The notes beneath the pieces were generated by a model. The model had not been told where the DNA came from. It saw only the letters and a list, made by a program, of their open reading frames with translations, and did not search any database. Positions 22,831-32,766 of a stretch of 64,000 nucleotides of DNA are shown here, one piece after another. The DNA is from Notospermus geniculatus (lineage: Eukaryota > Nemertea > Pilidiophora > Heteronemertea > Lineidae). A program made the position numbers and the translations under genes. The stretch's first letter is position 1; each line of letters begins with the position of its first letter. Location of the stretch: assembly GCA_002633025.1 (NCBI GenBank), contig NMRB01001653.1:33995-97994 (forward strand), given 5' to 3'.

Positions 22831-22975
22831 AGCAAGGTTCATTGGCACACGGATTTTGTCCGCTTCAGGTCCGTAAAAAATCTATGATCAAATAGACTTC
22901 AGCGTTGTTGTATCCGGAAAAGTAGGAGCAAACGGACTGAAAACGGACCGGATTCGTGCGCCAATGAACCCCGCT
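22831..22975. mobile_element. 145-bp MITE with TAA target duplication (PIF/Harbinger-like)
   Basis: The ends AGCAAGGTTCATTGGCACAC and GTGCGCCAATGAACCCCGCT are imperfect inverses, flanked by TAA on each side (22828-22830 and 22976-22978). Unit 2 at 28758 reads GCAAACCAACCATGC, an empty site with a CAA/TAA difference. A three-base TAA duplication fits PIF/Harbinger. Confidence 0.8.
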
Positions 22976-23935
22976 TAACCATGCTGGCATTATGCGAACA
23001 AAATTTACGACATGAATTCCTTTCGTCATCAACCTCGACTGTTTTCATTGCAACGTTAAAGGGAGACTCCATTCATTGTGTATTTTGAATTTTGAAATAT
23101 CGTTAGGCCTAATACGTGTTATATTTTTTTAACATCAGCAAACTCATCATTTTAAGTATTTTGATTACATCCCAAGGGGACAATTGCACAGGACATGTGG
23201 TTTCAAATGTGCTCACTGCATATTTATGAAGGAACAACCAATAGGCCTAGGCAGTCACAGTATTAGCTCATTCACTACGAAGGTCGTCAGCCTATTGACA
23301 CTAGTGACATCACAACTCATGGCAATAGTCTCCATGGATTGATAAAAATTCAGAAGTTTACAAAGAGTGGAGTGGTACGCGTATACTCTGTCGTCGGCGT
23401 TCGAACTCGCAACTCTTGCGAAGGCACGGTGAATAATACACTTCTCCTGCTTTTGAAATAACCGAACTGCTCATTTGTCAGCGCGTCGCCCGATCCACCG
23501 ACTTAGATCACTGAGAAGGGTGTGACGGAAAAACACAACACTGATGTCATCATCACCATATACTTTATCTGCTTTTTCTTCTATATATACATCCGTAATG
23601 GCTTCATGAACGCCTCTTTAGCATTTTACCCTCCAAAACATAGCCTGGGGCTACTCCAACCTATCTTTTGTTACTCACTCATCTACCGTAAGTTCATGGC
23701 TAATGTGCCTTTCTTTGTTCCGCATTATCCATTCAAAAAAGCAATACTATAGACAATAAGATTACCATTAGTATTGAATTGTTAAAATGAGGCATAAAGG
23801 CAGGATTAATATACATAGAATAATCCTTGATGGAAACATTCTGTGCAGACCTTGAATTTTTCACCCTGGCGCGTCAATGTAGTTGTCCTTTCAAAATGCA
23901 CAGTATTCGTACCGATACAAAGGCCATGTGCTTTG

Positions 23936-24295
23936 GGGATCCGTGTAGCCTAGTGGTTATCACGTCCGATTAGCAAGCGGCAGGTCCTGGGTTCAAATGC
24001 ACCCGGGCAGATCGCCCTTCGATTATCGAAGATGGGGCCATATGGGGTTAATCATCCCTGGCTCGTCACGTCCGTCGCAAGGGAAAGTGAACCGTGGTGC
24101 CTTGTATCGTGCACCATTGCAAGGTAAAGTAAAAGACCCTATCGAAGTGAGGAACATGAGCAGTTTGAGATGGCCTCTTCCGTACTTAACCAGGGCGAAT
24201 AATGCTTTGGCTTCAGCCCTGATGGAAAATCAAATACATTATTGTGCTTGTAGATGCAGCCAGTCGGGGAAACTCGACTCCCTATAAAATTCTTC
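23936..24295 (+). mobile_element. tRNA-derived SINE (unit 1)
   Basis: The tRNA-like head has GTGTAGCCTAGTGGTTATCA (box A-like, about 23944) and GGTTCAAATGC (box B-like, about 23991). The body includes AAGGTAAAGTAAAAGACCC. The mismatched arms and absence of a clean acceptor stem make a functional tRNA unlikely. Copies lie at 30034 and, truncated, at 38780. Confidence 0.7.
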
Positions 24296-24339
24296 TCCTC
24301 TGATTGAATAATATCAAGTGTAGGCTGGTTGTCTTTCAG

Positions 24340-24596
24340 TCTGCTGAACCAAGGCCATCCTGAGAATCTCAGGTCATTTACGGTCGTACCCTCCCTCTGA
24401 ACCAAGACCATCCTGAGAATCTCAGCTCAGGTCATTTACGGTCGTACCCTGCCTCTGAACCAAGGCCACCCTGAGAATCTCAGGTCATTTACGGTCGTAC
24501 CCTCCCTCTGAACCAAGACCATCCTGAGAATCTCAGCTCAGGTCATTTACGGTCGTACCCTCCCTCTGAACCAAGCGCGAGAAGAGGAGGCGGTTG
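24340..24596. repeat. 53-bp tandem repeat (unit 1)
   Basis: Four to five units of GAACCAAGACCATCCTGAG, then AATCTCAGGTCATTTACGG and TCGTACCCTCCCTCT. Some units have a 5-bp internal duplication (CAGCTCAGG). Each unit contains the palindrome TGAGAATCTCA. Copied in unit 2 at 30432-30603, with a single reversed trace near 15737. Confidence 0.85.
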
Positions 24597-24686
24597 TGAA
24601 GACCCTGGGTGTCCAGTTTTTTGCACAAATTTGGTAGGTTTTTTCGGCATGTCATTTTTTCACATGCGTTGGAATATTTTTCTTTG

Positions 24687-24766
24687 TAGCAAAATTTCCC
24701 TCAAACTATTGTCCGGAACAAAAGATAAGGGAAGTTTTACACTTAAGATGTTTAGTGCATACGCCC
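24687..24766. mobile_element. Hairpin MITE, family B, partial
   Basis: It retains the inner and right arm (AAATTTCCCTCAAAC, AGATAAGGGAAGTTTTACAC, AAGATGTTTAGTGCATACG) and lacks the left terminus. A CAG separates it from the next element. Confidence 0.65.
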
Positions 24767-24769
24767 CAG

Positions 24770-25011
24770 GACCCATATTCATAAAACCTACTTAAGCCGC
24801 CCATACACGGCGCAATATTATTGCACAATATGGGGCCCAAATGGGTGGTCGTGTGCTTCTAGCATAATTAGAAGAAAGATTGACAGTAGTATTGCCCATT
24901 GTGATCCTCATATTGTGCAATAATATTGATCGTAAGTGAGACACTTATTCTTTGTTCAACACAAAAGATAAGTATCACACTTTGACTTAAGTAGGTTTAT
25001 GAATATCGACC
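24770..25011. mobile_element. Hairpin MITE, family A, with nested palindromic insertion
   Basis: The ends GACCCATATTCATAAAACCT and TAGGTTTATGAATATCGACC are inverse and flanked by CAG (24767-24769 and 25012-25014). Within the left arm is a nested piece (about 24797-24935) with its own arms CAATATTATTGCACAATATG and CATATTGTGCAATAATATTG. Confidence 0.8.
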
Positions 25012-25017
25012 CAGGAC

Positions 25018-25023
25018 TTTATT
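25018..25023 (-). terminator. Polyadenylation signal AATAAA, copy B
   Basis: AATAAA on the minus strand ~30 bases after the stop codon of the PAN exon. The same position is kept in copies C, D and E. Confidence 0.6.
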
Positions 25024-25052
25024 TTCTAACCGATACTCGCTTCAGTCAGTAT

Positions 25053-25291
25053 TCACAACCTTTCTGGGGGATCAAATTGTCTGGGTGGAAGTTTAAAGTA
25101 AAACGAACCATTTGTAATATTTGGTAATATCTGACAAGTTGTATCCGCGAGGCGGAACGATTCGCAGACTGAATTCCATATGCAGACAGCGGCGCAGGCT
25201 ATCCTCGAAGATACGGTTGTATTTTCAGTGTCAATGGCGATTTGGTTTTCACCCGGTGTCTTCTCAAATGTCGTAGTGAACGTGAATCCTG
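25053..25291 (-). CDS. PAN/apple-like terminal exon, LamG/PAN gene copy B
   Basis: The acceptor is strong (CTTCTTATTTTCAG); a second CAG directly follows, so 25288 is an alternative start. The 79-residue frame contains RIACAAVCIWNSVCESFRL and CQILPNITNGSFYFKLPPR, that is C-x3-C-x6-C-x2-F then C-x-L. This is the cysteine and hydrophobic spacing of PAN/apple modules, which mediate protein or carbohydrate binding in extracellular proteins. It ends in TGA, followed by AATAAA at 25018, so this is the 3' end of the gene whose LamG exon is at 26330-27121. The module is short compared with a full apple domain, so its N-terminal part may lie in an earlier exon. The frame is intact in all four copies. 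Confidence 0.7.
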
Positions 25292-25532
25292 CTGAAAATA
25301 AGAAGAGTCCTGACAGAAAACTTTAGATTAGTACTTAATCCTACCAACCTGCGCGCTGCAGTCGTGGCTTGTTTGGTAGGACCAGTATTGTCCGCCATTT
25401 TTGAGGAATTCTGCCAGTGAGGTCACTTGGAAATTTTATGTAAATTATGTAAATTTATTCAATTCTCAATACGGCTGACGTCCTGGAATGCAGATAGAAG
25501 GTGACCTCCATTTGACCCAGGAAATCCACCAA

Positions 25533-25940
25533 TCACAGAGGTGTTAAAAATAGAAAGGTATTGACATAATAGTTCCTATACTTATCACCTGGGCCAAACC
25601 GGCCAATCAGATTCACGAACGCGATAGGCACGACCGGTCCTAACATACGCAAAAGTCCGATGTTAGGACCGGGTACCAGTCTAAGAAAATTTGGTCTTCC
25701 AGCGCCATGATTCGCCGGGGATGTTTCCAAACACCATATCTCAATCATCATACCCCCTGCATCACAATAGGTCATTGCCAATAAAACAGGTGGTACAAGT
25801 GAATTGGGTACGGCTAATCGTCGGAGGTTCAGGCTGTATAGGCCTAGGCGAGCTGGCATCCAGGCATTCTCACCACTAAAATCATCACACTTTTCGCATT
25901 GTTCAATTTTGTTCCCGACTTTTCGCCCTTTTCCTCTCAC
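25533..25940 (-). CDS. Possible middle exon, LamG/PAN gene copy B
   Basis: A 135-codon open stretch, the counterpart of 17566-17967. It differs by an in-frame 6-bp insertion near the possible TATACAG acceptor and by a few substitutions, and keeps EIWCLETSP and NFLRLVPGPN. It lies between the LamG exon and the PAN exon, as a middle exon would. No domain is recognised and the boundaries are uncertain. Confidence 0.3.
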   Translation of the reverse strand: MRGKGRKVGNKIEQCEKCDDFSGENAWMPARLGLYSLNLRRLAVPNSLVPPVLLAMTYCDAGGMMIEIWCLETSPANHGAGRPNFLRLVPGPNIGLLRMLGPVVPIAFVNLIGRFGPGDKYRNYYVNTFLFLTPL

Positions 25941-25962
25941 GTAATCTTTTGACTATTGATGA

Positions 25963-26333
25963 ATGGGGAACCGGAGGAACTAACGTCACGACGTGGCGCT
26001 GTGAGCGGTGCGACCGAAGTTTCTTTTTTCAAACGTTAATTCCATTTATTTCCGGCGTGAAAACAACCCTTTTGTTTCGTTCGCCTGGCAATAAAATTTA
26101 CATCATCTTGTAGCAGATGAAATTTCTGCATTTTTGGGTGCTTTTTTCCTTAAAATGAAGAACTGGGATAGTGATAATGGCAACGTCTTTATCTCATTAT
26201 TCCTGTAGGAAATGTACAGCTGATTTTTTCATGACGCAACGTCAACACCTACAGAACGACGTCAATAACGTCGCTTCGGTCGCATCGCTCGCAGCGGCGA
26301 CCTGTCGGGGTAAACAGCACGCGGGTTCCTCAT
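25963..26333. mobile_element. GGAACC-end MITE in copy B
   Basis: Same position and ends as the copy-A element (17988-18563) but only 371 bp, with a different interior closer to 27682-28061 and 62860-63227. Copy A must therefore have been altered internally, or the interior replaced, after duplication. Confidence 0.75.
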
Positions 26334-27121
26334 TGTCGTAACAGGTTGACGACCATGATATTTTCATCAAATTGTGGTAGTTCTAGAAGATTACGCCTAC
26401 CTTCACTTCCACTTTCTAAAGATCGCACGGGCTTCTTGTCAACGTATACAAGAAAACAACACATGCTTCCAATAAAATAAGGCAAGGAAAAATGGCCCGA
26501 GGCACCAATGTCAAAATTAGCCGGTGCAGTTTGAACTACCCTTTGAAAGAATTGAACTAACGAAGGATTTCTCTCACGATAACTGATAGCACACTGCTTG
26601 CCATTTTGGCTCCTGGTGATTGTTATCTTATTGGCAAAGACATCAAAATCAACGTTGACCCTTATCCAGCTCCCGTCATCAGGGGTAGAGAAATTGGCGC
26701 AGCCTGGTTCCACGTGCCTCTCAGTAAAGAACGGTTTTCCCATACCGTACATACACCATATGTGAAACGCACCGAAGTCGGCATTGTAGAGGACCCCTCC
26801 ATTCAATGCAAAGCCAAAAATAATGGCAACCACCATAGGATGCTTTTGAGCAATCTCGTGGCTAAATTTAACATATATCTCGTAACCAAAATAACCCAGT
26901 CGGCCCCTTAATCTCATAGGGGGGATCGGAATCCATTGGTCATATTTGCCACGCAGTGCAGTTCGTGGATATTCTGAGGGGCCAGCTCCTGGTTTCACAT
27001 TTCGGCCGGTTAAATTTCCGTTGTTCCCGGCTATGATGTCCTTTCCTCCATAGAGCTGCGACAGTGGCCAAAATCCTGTTTGATATACACAGGTATTTAA
27101 TATTTTCTTTTTCATAATAGA
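26330..27121 (-). CDS. LamG/concanavalin-like domain exon, LamG/PAN gene copy B
   Basis: Intact exon encoding ~260 residues, about 90% or more identical by eye to copy A. It keeps CVYQTGFWPLSQLYGGKDI, the alternating strands in the middle and FDIGASGHFSLPYFIGSMCC at the closing sheet. The acceptor is ATTAG before 27121. The final codons run into the MITE at 26333, so the in-frame TGA may not be the natural end; GTTACG just before it is a possible donor. With the first exon at 28068-28199 and the PAN exon at 25053-25291 this is the only complete copy in the window. The fold suggests ligand binding outside the cell; the ligand is unknown. Confidence 0.85.
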   Translation of the reverse strand, partial: SIMKKKILNTCVYQTGFWPLSQLYGGKDIIAGNNGNLTGRNVKPGAGPSEYPRTALRGKYDQWIPIPPMRLRGRLGYFGYEIYVKFSHEIAQKHPMVVAIIFGFALNGGVLYNADFGAFHIWCMYGMGKPFFTERHVEPGCANFSTPDDGSWIRVNVDFDVFANKITITRSQNGKQCAISYRERNPSLVQFFQRVVQTAPANFDIGASGHFSLPYFIGSMCCFLVYVDKKPVRSLESGSEGRRNLLELPQFDENIMVVNLLRQ

Positions 27122-27212
27122 CTAATTATCAAGGGGGAACTACATGTATTCAAAAGATCATTTATTCACATAAATGTACATGTAGCCTACATGTATATGC
27201 TTTCGTCAGAAT

Positions 27213-27550
27213 AAACGGAAAATGCTGGTCTGATTGGATGAGCAACGGAAAATGGTAGTCTGAATCAGTGAGAGAATGGAAAATGCTGGTCTGAATCAGT
27301 GAGAGACCGGAAAATGGTGGTCTGATTGGATGAGCAACGAAAAATGGTGGTCTGGTTCAGTGAGAGAACGGAAAATCCTGGTCTGAATCAGTGAGAAAAC
27401 GGAAAATGCTGCTCTGAATTAGTGAGAGAATGGAAAACAGTGGTCTGATTCAGTGACAGGACGGAAAATGCTGGTCTGATTCGATGAGAGAACGGAAAAT
27501 GTTGGCTTGAATCGGTGAGAGAACGGGAAATGCTGGTCTGATTCGATGTT
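27213..27550. repeat. 31-bp minisatellite in LamG intron, copy B
   Basis: About eleven units of the 31-bp repeat, with the same order of variant units as copy A (for example the GCTTGAATCGGTGAGAGAAC unit near the right end). The array was therefore duplicated with the gene. Confidence 0.9.
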
Positions 27551-27681
27551 AGGACGAAAGCTGATAGCCAAAACATCGCCTCCAGATAACTTATTCCAGC
27601 GTGGAAGAGATGTTGAGGCGATTCTTTCGCCCTCAAGAAGAGAAACGTTTTTCTCATATATTTCGTTCTGTTTTTATACTA

Positions 27682-28061
27682 ATGAGGAACCGGACGAACT
27701 AACGCCACGACGTGGCGCTGCGATCGATGAGACCGAAGTTTCTTTTTTCAGCGTGATTTCCAGTCATTTCCATTAACTTCTGGCGTGAAATAAACCCTAT
27801 TTTTTCGGTCGCATGACATTAAAATTTACACCATCTTGTCGCGGATGAAAATTTCTGCAATTTCTTTGCTTTTTTTCTTAGAATAAAGAGGTAGGATGGC
27901 GATAACGGCAACGTCTTTATCTTATTTTTTCCTGTAGAAAAATGTACAGCAGATTTTTTCATGACGCAACGTCAGCACATAAAACGACGTCAATGACGTC
28001 GGTTCGGTCTCATCGATCGCTGCGCCGACCTGTCGGGATAAACGGCACGCCGGTTCCTCAT
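27682..28061. mobile_element. GGAACC-end MITE, unit 2 only
   Basis: The ends ATGAGGAACCGG and CCGGTTCCTCAT flank a 380-bp element that lies between the minisatellite and the first exon. The corresponding place in unit 1 (about 19917-19930) is uninterrupted, giving an empty site. The flanks suggest a very short AT-type duplication. Confidence 0.8.
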
Positions 28062-28067
28062 TGATTC

Positions 28068-28199
28068 CTACGTCTGTCTGTGCCCGTACAATATGGTAAC
28101 AGATCCATAACTTTCATATGATTTCATTCCTCCGGTGACGACAGCAGAGCAGTGCGACAAAGCAACCCATATAAAACATCCCTGGTTCACCAGGTCCAT
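28068..28199 (-). CDS. Signal-peptide-like first exon, LamG/PAN gene copy B
   Basis: Same frame as copy A, starting MDLVNQGCFIWVALSHCSAV from an ATG in ACACCATGGACC context; one substitution near the end (GYRQT to GHRQT). The splice donor is unresolved. The next exon on the minus strand is the LamG exon ending its intron at 27121. Confidence 0.5.
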   Translation of the reverse strand: MDLVNQGCFIWVALSHCSAVVTGGMKSYESYGSVTILYGHRQT

Positions 28200-28822
28200 G
28201 GTGTTACCCACCTATCACTCGGGATTGTCCTCCGTGCGGACACTTCAGCAGCACCAGAATCACCAAGTAGTGGTCCATGGGTTGTAGCATTTTCGCAATG
28301 GCACTAAGACGTAACGGATGTGAAATCTGATCAGACGGAAGGAACGAGTTTAGAATCCCCAATCAGTGTCGAAAAAAAGTCATCGATTGACGGAATAAGC
28401 CGCATTGTACAATAGGATTTCCATTGTGTGCCTTGGAGTAACGTCACTTCCGATCAAGAATTCTAAACTTTAGCCGTATCGGGTGTCAATTACCAGTTTA
28501 TCAATGTAGACTGCATGTGTAACTGTACGTCGTACACTAAATGCGTGTGTTCGGATTTTATGGCGTCCGTGCAACCTACATGAACATTTACATCCGAGAA
28601 GAGACTGCGCACCAGCACACCGACTTTTCCGACGTTAACCGAACGTTTTCCGGAGTTTTCCGAAGTTAACCGACGTTTTCCGAAGTTTACCGACGTCAAT
28701 TCTAAGACAGGTGATCTTGTTCCCCAAAAGACAGCAGAGCTCGTTCGCTTTTCTGGTCAGACCGGAAGCAAACCAACCATGCTGGCATTATGCGAACAAA
28801 ATTTACGATATGAATTCCTTTT

Positions 28823-29069
28823 GTACGGTGGCTGATAAAGGCCATCATATTTTTATTTTTCGAAAGGCCATCATATTTTTATTTTTCGTAAGATCATATT
28901 TTTATTTTTCGTAAGTCGGGCGCCCGACTTACGAAAAACAAAAATATGATCTTACGAAAAATAAAAATATGATGGCCTTTCGAAAAATAAAAATATGATC
29001 TTACGAAAAATAAAAATATGATGGCCTTTCGAAAAATAAAAATATGATGGCCTTTATCAGCCACCGTAC
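28823..29069. mobile_element. Foldback element built of repeated AT-rich units
   Basis: The outer ends GTACGGTGGCTGATAAAGGC and GCCTTTATCAGCCACCGTAC are perfect inverses. Both arms consist of direct repeats of a ~26-bp unit, GGCCATCATATTTTTATTTT then TCG. The centre is the perfect palindrome GTAAGTCGGGCGCCCGACTTAC with its axis at 28921/28922. The corresponding site in units 1 and 3 and at 50.1 kb is uninterrupted, so this is a young insertion. Confidence 0.9.
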
Positions 29070-30033
29070 ATTTGTCATCAACCTCGACTGTTTTCATTGC
29101 AACGTTAAAAGGTAGACTCCATTCATTGTGTAAAATTTTGAATTTTGAAATATCGTTAATACGTGTAGGCCTACATTCAAATTCATTGATATCTGCCAAC
29201 ATGTCATATTTTTTAACATCAGCAAATACATAATTTTAATTACACCCCAAGGGGATCATTTCACAGCACATGTGATTTCATATGTACTCAATGCATATTC
29301 ATGAAAGTACAACCAACAGGCCTAGGCAGTCACAGTATTAGCTCATTCACTACAAAGGTCGTCAGCCTGTTGACACTAGTGACATCACAAATCATGGCAA
29401 TAGTCTCCATGGATTGATAAAAATTCAAAAGTTTACAATGAGTGGAGTCTCCCTTTAACATGGTACGCCTATACTCTGTCGTCGGCGTTCGAATCCGCAA
29501 CTCTTGCGAAGGCACGGTGAATAATACACTCTTCTCCTTTGGAAATATTTAACCGAACTGTGCATTTGTCAGCGCGTCGCCCGATCCGCCGATTTAGATC
29601 ACTGAGAAGGGTGTGACGAAAAACACAACACTGATGTCATTATCACCATACTTACATGTATCTGCTTGTTCTTCTATATATACATCGGTAATGGCTTCAT
29701 GAACGCCTCTTTAGCGTTTTACCCTCCAAAACATAGCCTGGGGCTACTCCAACCTGTCTTTTGTTACTCACTCATCTACCGTAAGTTCATGGCTAATGTG
29801 CCTTCCTTTGTTCCGCATTATCCATTCAAAAAAGCAATACTATAGACAATAAGATTATCATTAGTATTGAATTGTTGAAATGAGGCATAAAGGCAGGATT
29901 ACAAATACATAGAATAATACTTCATAGAAACATTCTGTGCAGACCTTGAATTTTTCACCCTGGCGCGTCAATGTAGTTGTCCTTTCAAAATGCACAGTAT
30001 TCGTACCGATCGATACAAAGGCCATGTGCTTTG

Positions 30034-30390
30034 GGGATCCGTGTAGCCTAGTGGTTATCACGTGCGATTAGCAAGCGGCAGGTCCTGGGTTCAAATGCAC
30101 CCGGGCAGATCGCCCTTCGATTATCGAAGATGGGGCCATATGGGGTTAATCATCCCTGGCTCTTCACGTCCGTCGCAAGGGAAAGTGAGCCGTGGTGCCT
30201 TGTATCGTGCACCATTGCAAGGTAAAGTAAAAGACCCCATCCAAGTGAGGAACATGAGCAGTTTGAGATGGCCTCTTCCATACTTAACCAGGGCCAGTGC
30301 TTTGGCTTCGGCCCTGATGGGAATCCAAATAAATTATTGTGCTAATAGATGCAGGCAGTCAGGGAAACGCGACTCCCAAAAATTCTTCTC
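30034..30390 (+). mobile_element. tRNA-derived SINE (unit 2)
   Basis: Copy of 23936-24295 carried by the unit duplication, with a few substitutions (for example CACGTGCGATTAGC against CACGTCCGATTAGC). Confidence 0.7.
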
Positions 30391-30431
30391 CTCTGGTTGA
30401 ATAATATCAAGTGTAGGTTGTCTTTCAGTCA

Positions 30432-30603
30432 GCTCAACCAAGGCCATCCTGAGAATCTCAGGTCATTTACGGTCGTACCCTGCCTCTGAACGAAGGCCAT
30501 CCTGAGAATCTCAGGTCATTTACGGTCGTACCCTGCCTCTGAACCAAGACCATCCTGAGAATCTCAGGTCATTTACGGTCGTACCCTGCCTCTGAACCAA
30601 GCG
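30432..30603. repeat. 53-bp tandem repeat (unit 2)
   Basis: Three regular 53-bp units of the array at 24340-24596; the 5-bp variants are absent, so copy number changed after duplication. Confidence 0.85.
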
Positions 30604-30772
30604 CGAGAAGGGGAGGCGGTTGTGAAGACCCTGGGTGTCCAGTTTTTTGCACAAATTTGGTAGGTTTTTTCGGCATGTCATTTTTTCACATTCGTTGGAA
30701 TATTTTTCATTGTAGCAAAATCCGATTGCGTAAACTAATGAAATTTGCAGGAATTATAGGCAATAACTATCT

Positions 30773-30945
30773 CTTAAAGCCACACACTATGCACCGCTAC
30801 TCACTCCCCAGTTCGGCCGAAATAATAGTGCAACCTCATTTACAGGCGTGCGTAGTGTATAGAACCATAGAACCACATATTATAGCATTATCCTGCATCG
30901 AGGTTTTGGGAATCCCCTTGAGGAATCCCCAATGCTGTGTGTAGT
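30773..30945. repeat. Dispersed repeat, inverse copy at 51984-52153
   Basis: About 170 bp including GCACCGCTACTCAC, TTCGGCCGAAATA and GCAGGATAATGCTA-type sequence occurs in reverse orientation at 51984-52153. Neither copy has a coding frame. Confidence 0.7.
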
Positions 30946-31035
30946 CTTGCGCAGCCAGCCACACAGTACTGCTACGGTTCCCCAGATTCGAAACAGCGGC
31001 TGGGTGACCGAGACTAGGCTCGTCGATTATAACCC

Positions 31036-31255
31036 ATCTGTCTATAGTGTCTGGCTTTAAAGTGTGCAAAATTTCATTGGAGAGCCTACCAAATTTGTGA
31101 CGTTATTGGAATTTGAATTAGTCCAGTTTTTTTTTGGGGGGGGGGATCTGTCTATAGTGTCTGGCTTTAAAGTGTGCACAATTTCATTGGAGAGCCTACC
31201 AAATTTGTGACGTTATTGGAATTTGAATTAGTCCAGTTTTTTTTTTGGGGGGGGG
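31036..31255. repeat. 110-bp direct tandem duplication with T/G tracts
   Basis: ATCTGTCTATAGTGTCTGGC starts at 31036 and again at 31146. Each copy ends in a run of T followed by a run of G. Copies are nearly identical. Confidence 0.9.
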
Positions 31256-31556
31256 GAGGGGGCACCCGATACACTGTATTGATAATAACATCGATATTGA
31301 ATGAATGTGCTGAGGATTTAAAGAAGTATGGTATTCGATCTCTGATGGGTAATTAGACTAACGAAGTAGAGGGAGCCACCTAGCGGCACCAACACGAACT
31401 TGAAAAATGCATTAGTACAAAATGTACGTAGTAAATCGGGTCAATTCGCGAACTTAGTCCCTGGGTTGGAGAATGGCGCGGTCCTTTAACTTCACATTCA
31501 CTTACTCATAGTACAAGACCTACATGTAAATGTTCCCGTTGGACTTCTGAGACCAG

Positions 31557-31667
31557 GACCCATATTCATAAAACTACTTAAGTCTAAGTGTGACACATAT
31601 CCTTTGTTCAACACAAAAGATAAGTATCACACTTTGACAGGTAGGCCTAGGTTTATGAATATCGACC
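31557..31667. mobile_element. Hairpin MITE, family A
   Basis: The ends GACCCATATTCATAAAACTA and TAGGTTTATGAATATCGACC are inverse, flanked by CAG (31554-31556 and 31668-31670). The site at 52211 (GAGACCAGGACTTTATT) is the uninterrupted counterpart. Confidence 0.85.
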
Positions 31668-31673
31668 CAGGAC

Positions 31674-31679
31674 TTTATT
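31674..31679 (-). terminator. Polyadenylation signal AATAAA, copy C
   Basis: Same place relative to the PAN stop codon as in copy B, with the family A MITE directly beyond it. Confidence 0.55.
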
Positions 31680-31712
31680 TTCTAACCGATACTCGCTTCA
31701 GTCAGTCAGTAT

Positions 31713-31951
31713 TCACAACCTTTCTGGGGGATCAATTTGTCTTGGTGGAAGTTTAAAGTAAAACGAACCATTTGTAATATTTGGTAATATCTGACAAGTT
31801 CTATCCGCAAGGCGGAACGATTCGCAGAGTAAATTCCATATGCAGACAGCAGCACAGGCTATCCTCGAAGCTACAGTGATATTTTCAGTGTCAATGACGA
31901 TTTGGTTTTCACCCGGTGTCTTTTCAAATGTCGTAGTGAACGTGAATCCTG
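31713..31951 (-). CDS. PAN/apple-like terminal exon, LamG/PAN gene copy C
   Basis: Intact 79-codon frame with RIACAAVCIWNLLCESFRL and CQILPNITNGSFYFKLPPR, the acceptor CTTACTTTCAG and a TGA stop. The LamG exon expected upstream has been lost, leaving only its last ~20 codons at about 32706-32766, so copy C is probably a broken gene whose last exon has not yet decayed. Confidence 0.6.
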
Positions 31952-32240
31952 CTGAAAGTAAGAAGAGTCCTGACAGAAAATTTTAGAGTTTAGTACCTGA
32001 TCCTACCAACCAGCGCGCTGCAGTCGTGGCTTGTTTGGTAGGAGCAGTTTTGGCCGCCATTTTTGGAGGAATTCTGCCAGTGACGTCACCCTGAAATTGT
32101 ATGTAAATTATGCAAATTTATTCAGTACGGCTGACGTAGTGGAATGCAAATAGAAGGTGGCCTCCATTTGACCCAAGAAATCCACCAGTCACAACGGTGT
32201 TAAAAATAGAAAGGTATCTACATAATAGATCCGATACATA

Positions 32241-32447
32241 TCACCTTCGGCAATACCGGCCAATCAGATTCACGATGCGATAGGCACGACCGGTCCTAAC
32301 ATACGCAAAAGTCCGATGTAAAATATCAGGACCTTGTACCAGTCTAAGGAAATTTGGTCTCCCAACGTCATGATTCCCCGGGGAAGTTTCCAAACACCAT
32401 ATCTCAACCATCATCATACCCCCTGCATCACAATAGGTCATTGCCAA
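32241..32447 (-). pseudogene. Remnant of middle-exon region, copy C
   Basis: It retains EIWCLETSP and RPNFLRLV but has small indels relative to copies A and B further on. It sits in a gene that lacks its LamG exon. Confidence 0.35.
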
Positions 32448-32514
32448 TAAAACAGGTGGTACAAGGTGATTGGATATGGCTAATCATCGGTGTGTGTGTG
32501 TGGGGGGGGGGGGG

Positions 32515-32705
32515 GTTCAACAAGATGAGTTGACAAGATGAGTTGACAAGATGAGTTGACAAGATGAGTTGACAAGATGAGTTGACAAGATGAGTTGACA
32601 AGATGAGTTGACAAAGATGAGTTGACAAGATCAGTTGACAAGGTGAGTTGACAAGATCAGTTGACAAGATCAGTTGACAAGATGAGTTGACAAGATGAGT
32701 TGTCT
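32515..32705. repeat. 13-bp tandem array replacing LamG exon, copy C
   Basis: About fourteen units of GATGAGTTGACAA with a few variants, preceded by GTGTGTGTGTG and a long run of G. It stands exactly where copies A and B have most of the LamG exon and intron. The unit resembles the adjoining exon end (GTTGACGACAATGA), so the array may have grown from it. Confidence 0.95.
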
Positions 32706-32766
32706 TAACAGGTTGACGACAATGATATTTTCATCAAATTGTGGTAGGCCTAGTTCTACAAGATGA
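32706..32766 (-). pseudogene. 3' remnant of LamG exon, copy C
   Basis: It encodes the final residues of the LamG exon (QFDENIIVVNLL in the minus frame). Its end, CTGTTAAGAC, preserves what looks like the original splice donor, without the MITE seen in copies A and B. Confidence 0.65.

Larger units (their letters stand above)
17345..25313. repeat. Tandem gene-bearing unit 1 (7.97 kb)
   Basis: The start ACAGAAAACTTTAGATTAGT recurs at 25314, and diverged starts lie at about 31972 and 40285. Each unit holds, on the minus strand, parts of the same LamG/PAN gene plus shared flanking blocks: the 31-bp minisatellite, the TTTACCGACG decamer block, a SINE and the 53-bp repeats. In this unit about 20560-22795 is extra sequence not present in unit 2. 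Confidence 0.8.
25314..31971. repeat. Tandem gene-bearing unit 2 (6.66 kb)
   Basis: Second unit of the array, closely matching unit 1 along most of its length. Unit 2 alone has the MITE at 27682-28061 and the foldback at 28823-29069. Confidence 0.8.

Noticed and set aside
23522-23752. Membrane-protein-like frame with aromatic, hydrophobic residues, repeated at 29.6, 38.4 and 50.5 kb
   Set aside because: The block is conserved only because the units are duplicated; there is no splice context, small indels break the frame in some copies, and its strand is opposite to the gene family.
23936-24008. Functional tRNA gene
   Set aside because: Box A-like and box B-like words are present but the acceptor and anticodon stems do not pair, and the sequence continues into a repeated SINE body found in several places.
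24340-24596. CRISPR-like or coding repeat
   Set aside because: The 53-bp units are contiguous with no unique spacers, and frames are broken by 5-bp length variants.
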